64,000 nucleotides of DNA, taken from Croceibacterium salegens. Lineage in GTDB: Bacteria; Pseudomonadota; Alphaproteobacteria; Sphingomonadales; Sphingomonadaceae. The position numbers and the translations under genes were made by a program. Position 1 is the first letter of the stretch; each line of letters begins with the position of its first letter. The notes beneath the pieces were generated by a model. The model did not search any database. It was not told where the DNA came from and worked only from the letters and a program-made list of their open reading frames with translations. Of this stretch, positions 38,144 through 45,851 are shown one piece after another. Location: the NCBI RefSeq assembly GCF_009827435.1, contig NZ_WTYM01000021.1, forward strand, positions 1 to 64,000, in the 5' to 3' direction.

Positions 38144-39891
38144 TCGCCGCCCCCGTCGCCGACCAGCGGCTTGAGATCCGACAGGTCTATGTCGCGGCTC
38201 GCGTCGGGCAGGACGCCGAGCATCGGGCCGATGCGTGGGACAAGCCTGCCGACGATAGGCGCGGCGTTCCACGCGGCGGTGCGCTGGAAGGAGCTGGCGG
38301 CGACCGCCTTGGGCTCGTCGAGCATGGCGATCACGACAAAGCGTGGCTTGTCCATCGGGAACGCGGCGGCGAAGGTCGAAACGAGGGTGGACTTGCGATA
38401 TCCGCCCGCGCCCGGTTTCTCGGCGCTGCCGGTCTTGCCGCCGACGCGGAAGCCCTCGGCGTTGGCCTTGCGGCCGGTGCCGTAGACCGCGATCATCCGC
38501 AGCAGCTGGTTCATCCGCGCGCTCGTGCTGGCCTTGAACACCCGGCGGCCGTGCGCGGCATGGCCGGGCTCGACCCTGAGCAGCGTCGCCGGACGCCACA
38601 ACCCGCCGTTGACCATTGCGGCATAGGCGCTGGCGAGGTGCAGCGGGGTAACGGCGACGCCATGGCCGTAACCAACCGTCATCGCGCGCAGCATCGGCCA
38701 TTTGCCGCTCTGCCAGATCGGAAAGCCGCGCGCGGGAAGCTCGATATAGGGCCGCTCGTTCATGCCGAGATCGGCCATGGTCCGCTTGAGCTTGTCGGCA
38801 CCAAGGTCCTCGACGATGTGCGCGGTGACCACGTTGGACGAATGGATCAGCGTTTCGGGCACGTTGAGCGTGGCGCCGAGGTCGTGGCTGTCCTTGATCG
38901 TGAACCCGCCGAACGGGAAAGGATTGGCCGGGTAACGGCGCGAGAGGTCGGTGATCGTCCCGGCATCGATAGCCGAGGCAACGGTCAGCGGCTTGAAGGT
39001 CGAGCCGAGTTCGTAGACCTGGTTTGTCACCCGGTTGAACATGTTCGCCTCACCGGCGACGTCGATCCGGTTGGGATCGAACGAGGGCAGCGAGGCGAGA
39101 GCCAGCACCTCGCCGGTATCGACGTCGAGCACGACGCCGGCGGCGCCGACCGCCTCGACCGCGCGCATGCCGGCGGCGAGCTCGTCCTCGAGCGCGCCCT
39201 GCACCCTGACGTCGATCGACAGCGCCGCGGGATGGCCGCGCTCGGAAGGATCGAGCAGGCGCTTGTCGAGGTAGCTCTCCATGCCCACGCGGCCATGCCC
39301 GTCGGCAGCGACATAGCCGAGCACGTGCGCTGCGAGCTTGCCTTGCGGGTACTGGCGGTCCTCCTCCGACGGCGTTTCGAGCGCCAGTTCGCCGATCGCG
39401 GTGACCTTGTTGACCTCTTCGGGCAGGATGCGGCTTCGGATGTAGCCGGACTTGCCCGAGGTCAGCAGCTTGACGGTCTCTGCGGTGTCGAGATCGGGGA
39501 AGATCGCCTTGAGCCGGGCCGCGACCTCAGCCGCAGGCTTCACCAGCGGCGGGCCGCCGTCGGACAGAGCATCGGGGTTGAACCACAGCGAATAGGCCGG
39601 GAAGGCGCGGGCCAGCGTCACACCGTTGCGGTCGGTGATTTCGCCGCGCGGCGGGAGCAACGCGTCGGCCATCGAATGCTGTTGCGGCGCGGGCTGAACG
39701 AAACCGAGATAGGCGATCCGCAGCAACGCCGCGCAGGCGACGGCCATGAACGCCGCACCGAGCAACAACATGCGCAACTGCGCGGTAATCAGGAACTTGC
39801 GCCGCATGTCCGTGAGCTGGATGCGCGCCGGGGCGAAACCGACCCTGATGCGCGGCGCGGTATAGCCGCCGTTGAAGGTCAGCGCGTTCAC
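38140..39891 (-). CDS. ftsI: division-specific penicillin-binding protein (PBP3 class)
   Basis: FtsI is the septal DD-transpeptidase. The 583-residue protein has one N-terminal membrane helix (about 37-58) after a basic head, then a PBP dimerisation domain. The transpeptidase domain carries the three active-site motifs STFK (297-300, nucleophile Ser297), SSN (351-353) and KTG (486-488). It overlaps ftsL and murE by four bases each. Confidence 0.97.
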   Translation of the reverse strand: MNALTFNGGYTAPRIRVGFAPARIQLTDMRRKFLITAQLRMLLLGAAFMAVACAALLRIAYLGFVQPAPQQHSMADALLPPRGEITDRNGVTLARAFPAYSLWFNPDALSDGGPPLVKPAAEVAARLKAIFPDLDTAETVKLLTSGKSGYIRSRILPEEVNKVTAIGELALETPSEEDRQYPQGKLAAHVLGYVAADGHGRVGMESYLDKRLLDPSERGHPAALSIDVRVQGALEDELAAGMRAVEAVGAAGVVLDVDTGEVLALASLPSFDPNRIDVAGEANMFNRVTNQVYELGSTFKPLTVASAIDAGTITDLSRRYPANPFPFGGFTIKDSHDLGATLNVPETLIHSSNVVTAHIVEDLGADKLKRTMADLGMNERPYIELPARGFPIWQSGKWPMLRAMTVGYGHGVAVTPLHLASAYAAMVNGGLWRPATLLRVEPGHAAHGRRVFKASTSARMNQLLRMIAVYGTGRKANAEGFRVGGKTGSAEKPGAGGYRKSTLVSTFAAAFPMDKPRFVVIAMLDEPKAVAASSFQRTAAWNAAPIVGRLVPRIGPMLGVLPDASRDIDLSDLKPLVGDGGGE

Positions 39892-40394
39892 TCGCCGAGC
39901 CCCCCCGCCACGGCATTGAGCGGGATGCGGATGCCGCCGTCATTGCTGGCGACCATCGCCTCGCGCGCAGCCCCGGTGTCGAGAAGACGCTTGTCGACCG
40001 GCTTGCCGGTGAGCGGCGAAACCAGCTTCGGATAGGGCGGCGCATCCTCGCCGCTGGCGGCGCTGGCGACGCGGATCGGCACCGGCGCGCCGGCGCTCGG
40101 CGGCGAACCGAAGTCGTTGAGCTTGCGCTCGTCGGTGACGAACTGACCGACGCCGGGAGCGACATAGCCGAACTCGACTCGGTTCCAGCTTGCCAGCTGT
40201 TCCTGGCTGGCGCGGGTTTCGAACTCGGTCTGCAGCAGCAGTTTCTGCGATTCGAGCGCGACGATCTGGCGTTCGGCGCGAACAACGTCGCTGCGTACGG
40301 CGTTCACCTTGAGGTGCAGCCCGATGTAGAGCAGCGTGCAGATCGACAAGGCGGCGAGCCAGCCGATGCGGCGCAGGCGGCTTTGCTCGGTCAT
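39888..40394 (-). CDS. ftsL: FtsL-like division protein
   Basis: The 168-residue protein has a short cytoplasmic head, one membrane helix (about 10-30) and a coiled coil (about 33-70, with Leu/Val/Ile spacing). A long Pro/Ala-rich C-terminal tail not seen in E. coli FtsL follows. The position between rsmH and ftsI is that of ftsL. The sequence is too diverged to be sure by motif alone, so the name rests on topology and gene order. Confidence 0.82.
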   Translation of the reverse strand: MTEQSRLRRIGWLAALSICTLLYIGLHLKVNAVRSDVVRAERQIVALESQKLLLQTEFETRASQEQLASWNRVEFGYVAPGVGQFVTDERKLNDFGSPPSAGAPVPIRVASAASGEDAPPYPKLVSPLTGKPVDKRLLDTGAAREAMVASNDGGIRIPLNAVAGGLGE

Positions 40395-41344
40395 GCCGCC
40401 TCCCCGGTAACTTCTCGGGCTGGTGCCGAAGTGCGGACTGCGGCGCGCAATGTCGCAGATCGGGCGCGCGGGTTGCGGGCAATCTCCGCCGCGGATGCAC
40501 GGATGGCTTTCGAAACCCGAGCGAAGGCCGGAGGGGTTTCGGCCTTCAGCTCGGGCACGTGACGCGAGGTTCCGGCATGCGCACCGGCTGCCTCGCGCAG
40601 AAAACGCTTCACGATACGGTCTTCGAGCGAGTGGAAGCTGACCACCGCCAGCCGCCCTCCTTCGCAGAGCAGGACTTCGGCCGCGCGCAGGCCGGCTTCG
40701 AGTTCGTCGAGTTCGGCATTCACGTGGATGCGCACAGCCTGGAAGGTGCGGGTCGCCGGGTCCTTGGGCGCACCGGGACGATAGCCGAGCGCCTTGTGCA
40801 CCACGCGGGCGAGGTCGCCGGTGGTCTTGAGCGGACGCGCGGCGACGATGGCGCGGGCGACGCGGCGCGACTGCCGTTCCTCACCGTATTGGTAAAGCAC
40901 GTCGGCGATTTCTTCCTCGCGTGCGCCGTTGAGGAAGTCGGCGGCGCTTTCGCCGTCCTGGCTCATGCGCATGTCGAGCGGGCCGTCGGCCGAAAAGGCG
41001 AAGCCGCGCTCGGCCTGGTCGAGCTGCATCGAGGAGACGCCGATATCCATCGTCACCCCGTCGACCCGGGCGACTCCCGCCTCGGCGAGCGCTGCGACCA
41101 TCTCGGAAAAGCGACGCGGGTGGAGGACCAGGCGCGGCGGATCTTCGCGCGTTTCGGCCCAGGTTCGCCCGGCGGCAATCGCATCGGGGTCGCGGTCGAA
41201 GGCATGGACCGTTGCGCCACGTTCGAGGATCGCGCGCGTGTAGCCACCGGCGCCGAAGGTCGCATCGACGAGCACGTCGCCGGGTTGCGGATCGAGCGCC
41301 GCGATCACCTCGTCGAGGAGGACGGGGATGTGCGGCGCGCTCAC
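40391..41344 (-). CDS. rsmH: 16S rRNA (cytosine-1402-N4)-methyltransferase
   Basis: RsmH methylates C1402 of 16S rRNA. The 317-residue enzyme shows the N-terminal [10 protein letters not shown], the SAM-binding [15 protein letters not shown] (about 26-40) and [16 protein letters not shown], and the C-terminal [16 protein letters not shown]. Gene order (mraZ, rsmH, ftsL) is conserved. It overlaps both neighbours by four bases. Confidence 0.97.
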   Translation of the reverse strand: MSAPHIPVLLDEVIAALDPQPGDVLVDATFGAGGYTRAILERGATVHAFDRDPDAIAAGRTWAETREDPPRLVLHPRRFSEMVAALAEAGVARVDGVTMDIGVSSMQLDQAERGFAFSADGPLDMRMSQDGESAADFLNGAREEEIADVLYQYGEERQSRRVARAIVAARPLKTTGDLARVVHKALGYRPGAPKDPATRTFQAVRIHVNAELDELEAGLRAAEVLLCEGGRLAVVSFHSLEDRIVKRFLREAAGAHAGTSRHVPELKAETPPAFARVSKAIRASAAEIARNPRARSATLRAAVRTSAPAREVTGEAA

Positions 41345-41838
41345 TTGCGCTTGCCCTTGTGCGCTTCGGCCTGGAGCCGGCGGCAGGAGACCTTGGCCCC
41401 TTCGAAGGCGCCGTCCATCTTGTAGAGCTCTTCAGGCGCCCACATCGTGAAATATTCGCCGGCGCCCTGGAAGTAGACCTCGTCCCCGATTTTCCCCGTT
41501 TCGAGCAGGTCGGCACTCAGGACGAAGCGGCCGCTCTGGTCGAACGGCAGGTCTTCATAGCCGTAGAGCGCCATCGACATCGCGCCGCGGTTGAAATCCC
41601 GGCCAAGACGGGTTGCGCGTTCCTGCTCGCTGTCGAGCCATTCGTCGAAGGTCTCGGTGTGCGAAAGGCCGAAGCCCATCAGGCATTCCCAGTCGGGATG
41701 CTTGGTCAGGAGGAGCAGCCGTTCACCGGCGCTCGAGGCGATGACGTCCTTGCGCAGGGTGGTCGGCAGCACGAGGCGGTTCTTTTCGCCGCGAAGCGAA
41801 AATCCCTTTCCATGATACCTGATGGGCTTGTCAGCCAC
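41341..41838 (-). CDS. mraZ: MraZ transcriptional regulator of the division cluster
   Basis: MraZ binds DNA as an oligomer of AbrB-like folds and controls its own division and cell-wall operon. The 165-residue protein has two SpoVT/AbrB-like repeats: the first (about 5-60, [19 protein letters not shown]) and the second (about 80-130, with [15 protein letters not shown]). It is the first gene of the mur/fts cluster, and a 10-bp-periodic array upstream is its candidate binding site. Confidence 0.95.
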   Translation of the reverse strand: MADKPIRYHGKGFSLRGEKNRLVLPTTLRKDVIASSAGERLLLLTKHPDWECLMGFGLSHTETFDEWLDSEQERATRLGRDFNRGAMSMALYGYEDLPFDQSGRFVLSADLLETGKIGDEVYFQGAGEYFTMWAPEELYKMDGAFEGAKVSCRRLQAEAHKGKRK

Positions 41839-41974
41839 TGACCTGTTACCCCGTCCCTAGTTACCCCTGCGGCACACGGACAGACCTTCCCCGCCGGCAC
41901 CTGCGCGAGCGGGGCCGTCTCCCGACAACGGGAGGAATTTCGGGCGGTTTGTCCGATGGACTCGCTATCTATCG

Positions 41975-42010
41975 CGGGTGGGCCGGGGAAGAAAGGGGAA
42001 AATCGGGGAA
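41975..42010 (+). promoter_or_regulatory. candidate MraZ operator: G-run repeats at 10-bp spacing
   Basis: GGGGAA occurs at 41985-41990, 41995-42000 and 42005-42010. A partial copy (CGGGTG) lies at 41975-41980, so four units share an exact 10-bp period. Known MraZ sites are short G-rich repeats with one-helical-turn spacing upstream of mraZ. Here they lie about 138-172 bp upstream, on the strand opposite the transcript. Confidence 0.5.
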
Positions 42011-42014
42011 TTCG

Positions 42015-42030
42015 TGCAAAAAGTTTTGCA
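42015..42030. promoter_or_regulatory. perfect 7-2-7 palindrome upstream of mraZ
   Basis: TGCAAAA, a 2-nt spacer and TTTTGCA form a perfect dyad five bases from the G-run array. This looks like a dimeric-regulator site; the regulator is unknown. Confidence 0.4.
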
Positions 42031-42088
42031 AGAACTGCGCACAACCCTCGAATCCCGACCGATTTTCTCTCCGGGGTCTCGACATATT

Positions 42089-42838
42089 CTAACGTCCCGT
42101 GTTTTCTCCGGTGGAGGCAAATGCAAGGCTTACAAGGGCCTGAAGCGCACTTGCGGAATGCGACTCGGGATCGTGCAAGTCGAGAAGTGCGGCATCGGCG
42201 AGGATCGTCGCCGACCCGGCGCCGATCGCGCATTGCGCAAGCACTCTCGCTGCCGAAATCCGGCATGGAGGCGACTCGCCTTGAAGCGCAAGACGACCCG
42301 GCAGGTTGACCGGAATGGCGATACCATCCGCCTCGACCAGCTCCACTTGCGGCATCTCGTCCGGATCGAAGTCCATCGCCAGGCCCCAATGCGTGAGGAT
42401 CGGGGAAAGCAGGGTCACGTCCTGCGGCCGTCGCCGGTCACCGAGTGCGAAGCGCGAATGGCCGGTCATCATCGGGTCGGCGAAGAGCAGCAGGTGCCCC
42501 CCGGCCCGGACCCAGGCGTCGAGGGCGACGTTTTCCTCCCCGCTCAGCGCGCGCGGCTGGGCCAGCAGCAGGTCGTCGACTCCGGCCAGCGCATCGGCAT
42601 CGAGGTAATCGATCGGATGCAGCGTAAAGCCGGATTCCAGCACGGGCCGGGCCCAATGCTGCTCGGACCTGTCGGCCAGCACGTCGTCGATCCCGCCCGC
42701 TTCGCCCCAGTAGATCGGAACGGTGCCCATCAGGCCGAGCACCGGACGCTGCTCTGCCTCCCCGGCCATGACCGGGACGGCAAGGCAGGCGGCGAACAGG
42801 ACGGGAAGCGCTCTAATTGGCGTTGGTTTGCGGCGCAT
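42089..42838 (-). CDS. exported protein of unknown function
   Basis: The 249-residue protein begins MRRKPTPIRALPVLFAACLAVPVMAG, a signal peptide cleaved near 26. The rest has the outline of a glutamine-amidotransferase-like or DUF4350-type fold: PVLGLMGTVPIYWGE, LLLAQPRALSGEENVALDAWVRAGGHLLLFADPMM, ILTHWGLAMDFD. No catalytic Cys is placed as in amidases. It overlaps the preceding small membrane-protein gene by 26 bases, so both are probably co-translated. Role unknown. Confidence 0.65.
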   Translation of the reverse strand: MRRKPTPIRALPVLFAACLAVPVMAGEAEQRPVLGLMGTVPIYWGEAGGIDDVLADRSEQHWARPVLESGFTLHPIDYLDADALAGVDDLLLAQPRALSGEENVALDAWVRAGGHLLLFADPMMTGHSRFALGDRRRPQDVTLLSPILTHWGLAMDFDPDEMPQVELVEADGIAIPVNLPGRLALQGESPPCRISAARVLAQCAIGAGSATILADAALLDLHDPESHSASALQALVSLAFASTGENTGR

Positions 42839-43145
42839 TCGTCGGGGCAGGTGCCGGGGCTTGCTGCTGGACCGGCTCCGAAGGCAGGTCCGGCCCGACG
42901 CCGGCATCGGCCAGCGGGTCGCTCGCCGGCGACGGTGTCGCTTGCGGGGTGACGGTCGGCGCGGCTTCGGGCACCATCGTCGCTTCCGACACGAGCGCCT
43001 GGTTCATGATGATGTTGGCGAGGCCGATCAGCAGGATCATCCCCCCAAGACCGAAAAAGCCGATCTGCAGCCGCTGCACGGCATGGGCGCGGGCGGCAGC
43101 CTTGCCGGCGTCCGCTGCTTCTGTTTCGGAGATGATATCCGCCAT
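42813..43145 (-). CDS. small single-pass membrane protein with Pro/Ala/Thr tail
   Basis: The 110-residue protein has a hydrophilic N-terminus with Ala/Asp, one membrane helix (about 27-47, LQIGFFGLGGMILLIGLANIIM) and a Pro/Ala/Gln/Thr-rich tail. This gives an N-in, C-out bitopic layout. The last 26 bases overlap the next gene, and cysK lies 19 bp upstream. It may form an operon pair with the exported protein. No known family was recognised. Confidence 0.6.
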   Translation of the reverse strand: MADIISETEAADAGKAAARAHAVQRLQIGFFGLGGMILLIGLANIIMNQALVSEATMVPEAAPTVTPQATPSPASDPLADAGVGPDLPSEPVQQQAPAPAPTNAPQTNAN

Positions 43146-43164
43146 GGACGGGCGTTTTAGCGCC

Positions 43165-44166
43165 TCAAGATGAACGCAGCCAGTCGAAAACCGGCAGCTT
43201 CTTGGCCTCGAGCCATTCCGCCGAATAGAGCGAGGAGAGATAGCGGAAGCCGGTATCGCACAGGATCGTGGCGATCCGGCTGCCCTTGCCGAGCTGCTCG
43301 CCCAGCGCGATCGCCCCGGCCACGTTGATGCCGCTTGAAAGGCCCAGGCACAGCCCTTCCTCGCGCAACAAGCGGGCCACCCATTCGAGCCCTTCCTCGT
43401 CGGAAATGCGGAACTGGGTGTCGATCGGCGCGCCTTCGAGGTTGGCGGTGATCCGCCCCTGCCCGATGCCTTCGGCGACCGAGCTACCCTCGGCCTTGAG
43501 CTCGCCGTGGGCGTAGTAGTTGTAAAGCGCCGCGCCATAGGGATCGGTCAGCGCGATGGTGATCTTGTCGTCGAATTCCTTGAGACCCATCCCGGTCCCG
43601 GCCAGCGTCCCACCGGTCCCGACCGCACAGGTGAAGCCGTCGATCCGGCCTTCGAGCTGCTCCCAGATCTCGGGCGCGGTGCTTTCGAGGTGGGCGCGGC
43701 GATTGGCGACATTGTCGAACTGGTTGGCCCAGACCGCGCCGTCCATTTCCTCGGCGAGGCGGCGGCTGGTGTGGACGAAGTGATTGCAGTCGGCGAACTT
43801 GGTCGGCGGGACGGTCACCAGCTCCGCGCCGAGCGCGCGCAGGGTGTCCATCTTCTCCTTCGACTGGTTGTCGGGCATGACGATGAGCGACTTGTAGCCG
43901 AGGGCGTTAGCGACAAGCGCGATGCCGATGCCGGTATTGCCCGCGGTTCCTTCGACAATCGTGCCGCCGGGCTTGAGCTCGCCCCTCGCCTCGGCGTCGC
44001 GCACGATCCACAGCGCCGCGCGGTCCTTGACCGAGGCGCCGGGGTTCTCGAATTCGCACTTGCCCCAGATTTCGCAGCCCGCGGCCTCGCTGGGTCCGCG
44101 CAGCAGGACCAGCCGCGTGTTGCCAATCAGGTCGAGCGAGCTGGAAAGGGTACTGGGCCGCGTCAT
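43165..44166 (-). CDS. cysK: cysteine synthase (O-acetylserine sulfhydrylase)
   Basis: This 333-residue PLP enzyme of the fold-type II class makes cysteine from O-acetylserine and sulfide. The PLP Lys is K47 in NPGASVKDRAA, the phosphate-binding loop is EGTAGNTGIG (about 74-83), and the GTGGTLAGTG loop (about 183-192) follows. The start at MTRPSTLSSS was chosen because the upstream 14 codons are Arg-rich and atypical. It may be co-transcribed with the two downstream small genes. The sulfide is probably supplied by the cysI/cysH operon. Confidence 0.92.
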   Translation of the reverse strand: MTRPSTLSSSLDLIGNTRLVLLRGPSEAAGCEIWGKCEFENPGASVKDRAALWIVRDAEARGELKPGGTIVEGTAGNTGIGIALVANALGYKSLIVMPDNQSKEKMDTLRALGAELVTVPPTKFADCNHFVHTSRRLAEEMDGAVWANQFDNVANRRAHLESTAPEIWEQLEGRIDGFTCAVGTGGTLAGTGMGLKEFDDKITIALTDPYGAALYNYYAHGELKAEGSSVAEGIGQGRITANLEGAPIDTQFRISDEEGLEWVARLLREEGLCLGLSSGINVAGAIALGEQLGKGSRIATILCDTGFRYLSSLYSAEWLEAKKLPVFDWLRSS

Positions 44167-44229
44167 GGCATCACGACCTAGGGCGCGCCGCACCCTGCCG
44201 CAACGCAATTGCGCTTGTTCGGCCTGAAA

Positions 44230-44547
44230 TCAGTCTTCTTCGGCGATCCGCACCTTCAGCCCGTCGAGATCGGCGGTGAAGGGGATCTGGCAACCGAGGC
44301 GCGAGTATTCGTCGCGATGATCGCTCGAATCCAGCAGGTCGTTCTCGTCCTCGCTGATCGGCGGCAGCTTGTCGACGAACGCCGGATCGACGTGGACGTG
44401 GCAGGTGGCGCAGGAACAGCAGCCGCCGCACAGCGCCAGCAGTTCGTCGAAGCCGTTGTCGCGGATCGATTCCATCACCGTCAGGCCGTCTCCGACCTCC
44501 ACGGTCTTTTCCTCACCGGCACGGTTGACGACAGTCAGCTTGGGCAT
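44230..44547 (-). CDS. 2Fe-2S ferredoxin (adrenodoxin type)
   Basis: This 105-residue electron carrier has the 2Fe-2S cysteines C40, C46 and C49 (C-x5-C-x2-C) and C86 (LGCQIPF). That is the adrenodoxin-type spacing found in Isc- and P450-associated ferredoxins. The start [16 protein letters not shown] is the family start. Partner enzymes are not adjacent; it may serve Fe-S assembly or redox enzymes. Confidence 0.9.
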   Translation of the reverse strand: MPKLTVVNRAGEEKTVEVGDGLTVMESIRDNGFDELLALCGGCCSCATCHVHVDPAFVDKLPPISEDENDLLDSSDHRDEYSRLGCQIPFTADLDGLKVRIAEED

Positions 44548-44621
44548 TGCGTTCGCTTTCCTCTGGCCTTGACCGGCGCGGCTGCTAGGCAATCCGGCCG
44601 GACTTGGCAAGCGGAGCGGAC

Positions 44622-45239
44622 ATGGGATTGACGGCGGAACAATTGCGCGAAGGGCTCGACGCGGTTGCCGCGCGCGAGCCGAAGATTGCCCGCGCGCTCG
44701 ACCTCGCCGGATATCCCGCACCGCGCATCCGCGACCGCGGCTACCGCACCCTGCTGCGCACGATCGTCGGCCAGCAAGTCAGCGTCGCCGCCGCATCGAG
44801 CATGTGGCGCAAGCTGGAGGCGGAGCTGGGCGAGGAAATGCTCGCCGCCGAACTGCTCGCGCGCGATTTCGACACGCTGCGCGCCTGCGGCCTGTCGAGG
44901 CAGAAGCAGGGCTATGCGCGCAGCCTGTGTGAGCTGGTCCACGCTGGCGAAATCGACTTCGAGGAACTGCCGGCCGACGACGAGGAGGCCATTGCCGAAC
45001 TCGTTCGCATCAAGGGCATCGGCCGCTGGTCGGCGGAAATATACCTGCTCTTCGCCGAGGGCCGGCAGGACATCTGGCCGGCCGGGGACCTCGCGGTGCA
45101 GGCAGGAATCGGCAAGATCCTCGGGCTCGACGAACGCCCGAGCGAAAAGCAGGTGCGCATGCTCGCCGAAGGGTGGAGCCCGCATCGCGGCGCGGTCGCG
45201 ATCCTGACCTGGCACTGCTACAACAACGCCGCGTTGTAG
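44622..45239 (+). CDS. alkA: DNA-3-methyladenine glycosylase (AlkA-type, HhH-GPD)
   Basis: The 205-residue enzyme removes alkylated bases. It has [16 protein letters not shown] (about 47-62), the helix-hairpin-helix [12 protein letters not shown] (about 128-139) and the catalytic Asp156 in PAGDLAVQ. The ATG at 44622 with a GGAG site was preferred over an upstream TTG frame. The 3' end of the gene is partly copied 400 bp downstream. Confidence 0.9.
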   Translation: MGLTAEQLREGLDAVAAREPKIARALDLAGYPAPRIRDRGYRTLLRTIVGQQVSVAAASSMWRKLEAELGEEMLAAELLARDFDTLRACGLSRQKQGYARSLCELVHAGEIDFEELPADDEEAIAELVRIKGIGRWSAEIYLLFAEGRQDIWPAGDLAVQAGIGKILGLDERPSEKQVRMLAEGWSPHRGAVAILTWHCYNNAAL

Positions 45240-45653
45240 GCCCGGCCTTAGCCCCGGCTGCCGCTGCGAACCGCCCTTTCTGGCGGCGTCGATTCGGCCA
45301 GGCGGCCGAAAACACTTTCCTACACGACGGCGAGGCGCTTACGGTCGCTCCGATGCCACGCGCCGCTTCGCTCCACTGCACGTCGCCCGCCCTTGCCCTG
45401 CGGGCCAGAGGATGCGCAGCCCGCGCGAAAAAACTTTTTGCCGCGGATGTGTGACCCGACGGACCGGTGATCATTTTCCGTTCAGGTCACTGAAAATACA
45501 GGATATGTACCGAACCGACCTTGGGTCACACCTGTGCCCTTCGTGACCCTGTGCCGTGGCCCGTCCGCCGGAACGGGGACCGCCTGCCGGCGCAGTCACC
45601 ATCCTGACCTGGCACTGCTGCAACAACGCCGCGCTGCAAGACCTCCCCGTCAC
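45240..45653. other. intergenic stretch with diverged alkA 3' copy and GTGACCC repeats
   Basis: No gene is supported. 45601-45635 repeats alkA 45201-45235 with two differences, and the surrounding frame (residues AGAVTILTWHCCNNAAL) still resembles the AlkA end. A 9-bp inverted repeat GTGTGACCC/GGGTCACAC flanks about 65 bp (45449-45457 and 45523-45531), with another GTGACCC near 45543. Confidence 0.6.
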
Positions 45654-45750
45654 CGTCATTGCGAGCGAAGCGAGGCAATCCAGGGCGGTTCCGTGCCGCC
45701 CTGGATTGCCGCGTCGCCCCGGAACAAGTCCGGGACTCCTCGCAATGACG
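45654..45750. repeat. palindromic intergenic repeat, CGTCATTGCGAG family
   Basis: Perfect 12-bp terminal inverted repeats (CGTCATTGCGAG and CTCGCAATGACG) flank an inner palindrome. A second copy of the family lies at 47821-47906. The segment CCCCGGAACAAGTCCGGG inside (45717-45734) is identical to part of the repeat at 51804-51897, suggesting a hybrid element. Confidence 0.8.
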
Positions 45751-45851
45751 ACAGCAATTGCCTTGGTCTGTATTATCGATGTAATACAGCTTGCATCCGC
45801 CGCGCCGAAACCCATCTCCGGCGCAACCCAGAACATCTACGAGAGCATGCC

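Larger units (their letters stand above)
41839..42088 (-). promoter_or_regulatory. mraZ: mraZ upstream control region
   Basis: This 250-bp non-coding stretch separates mraZ from the divergently unrelated upstream minus-strand gene. It holds the G-run array (41975-42010) and the perfect palindrome (42015-42030) described separately. A transcription start for the division cluster is expected here, but no clear -35/-10 pair can be named. Confidence 0.5.

Noticed and set aside
45534-45851. 106-codon N-terminal extension of the S9 peptidase
   Set aside because: It would include the repeat element and the alkA-like remnant; the ATG at 45852 starts close to the family start.
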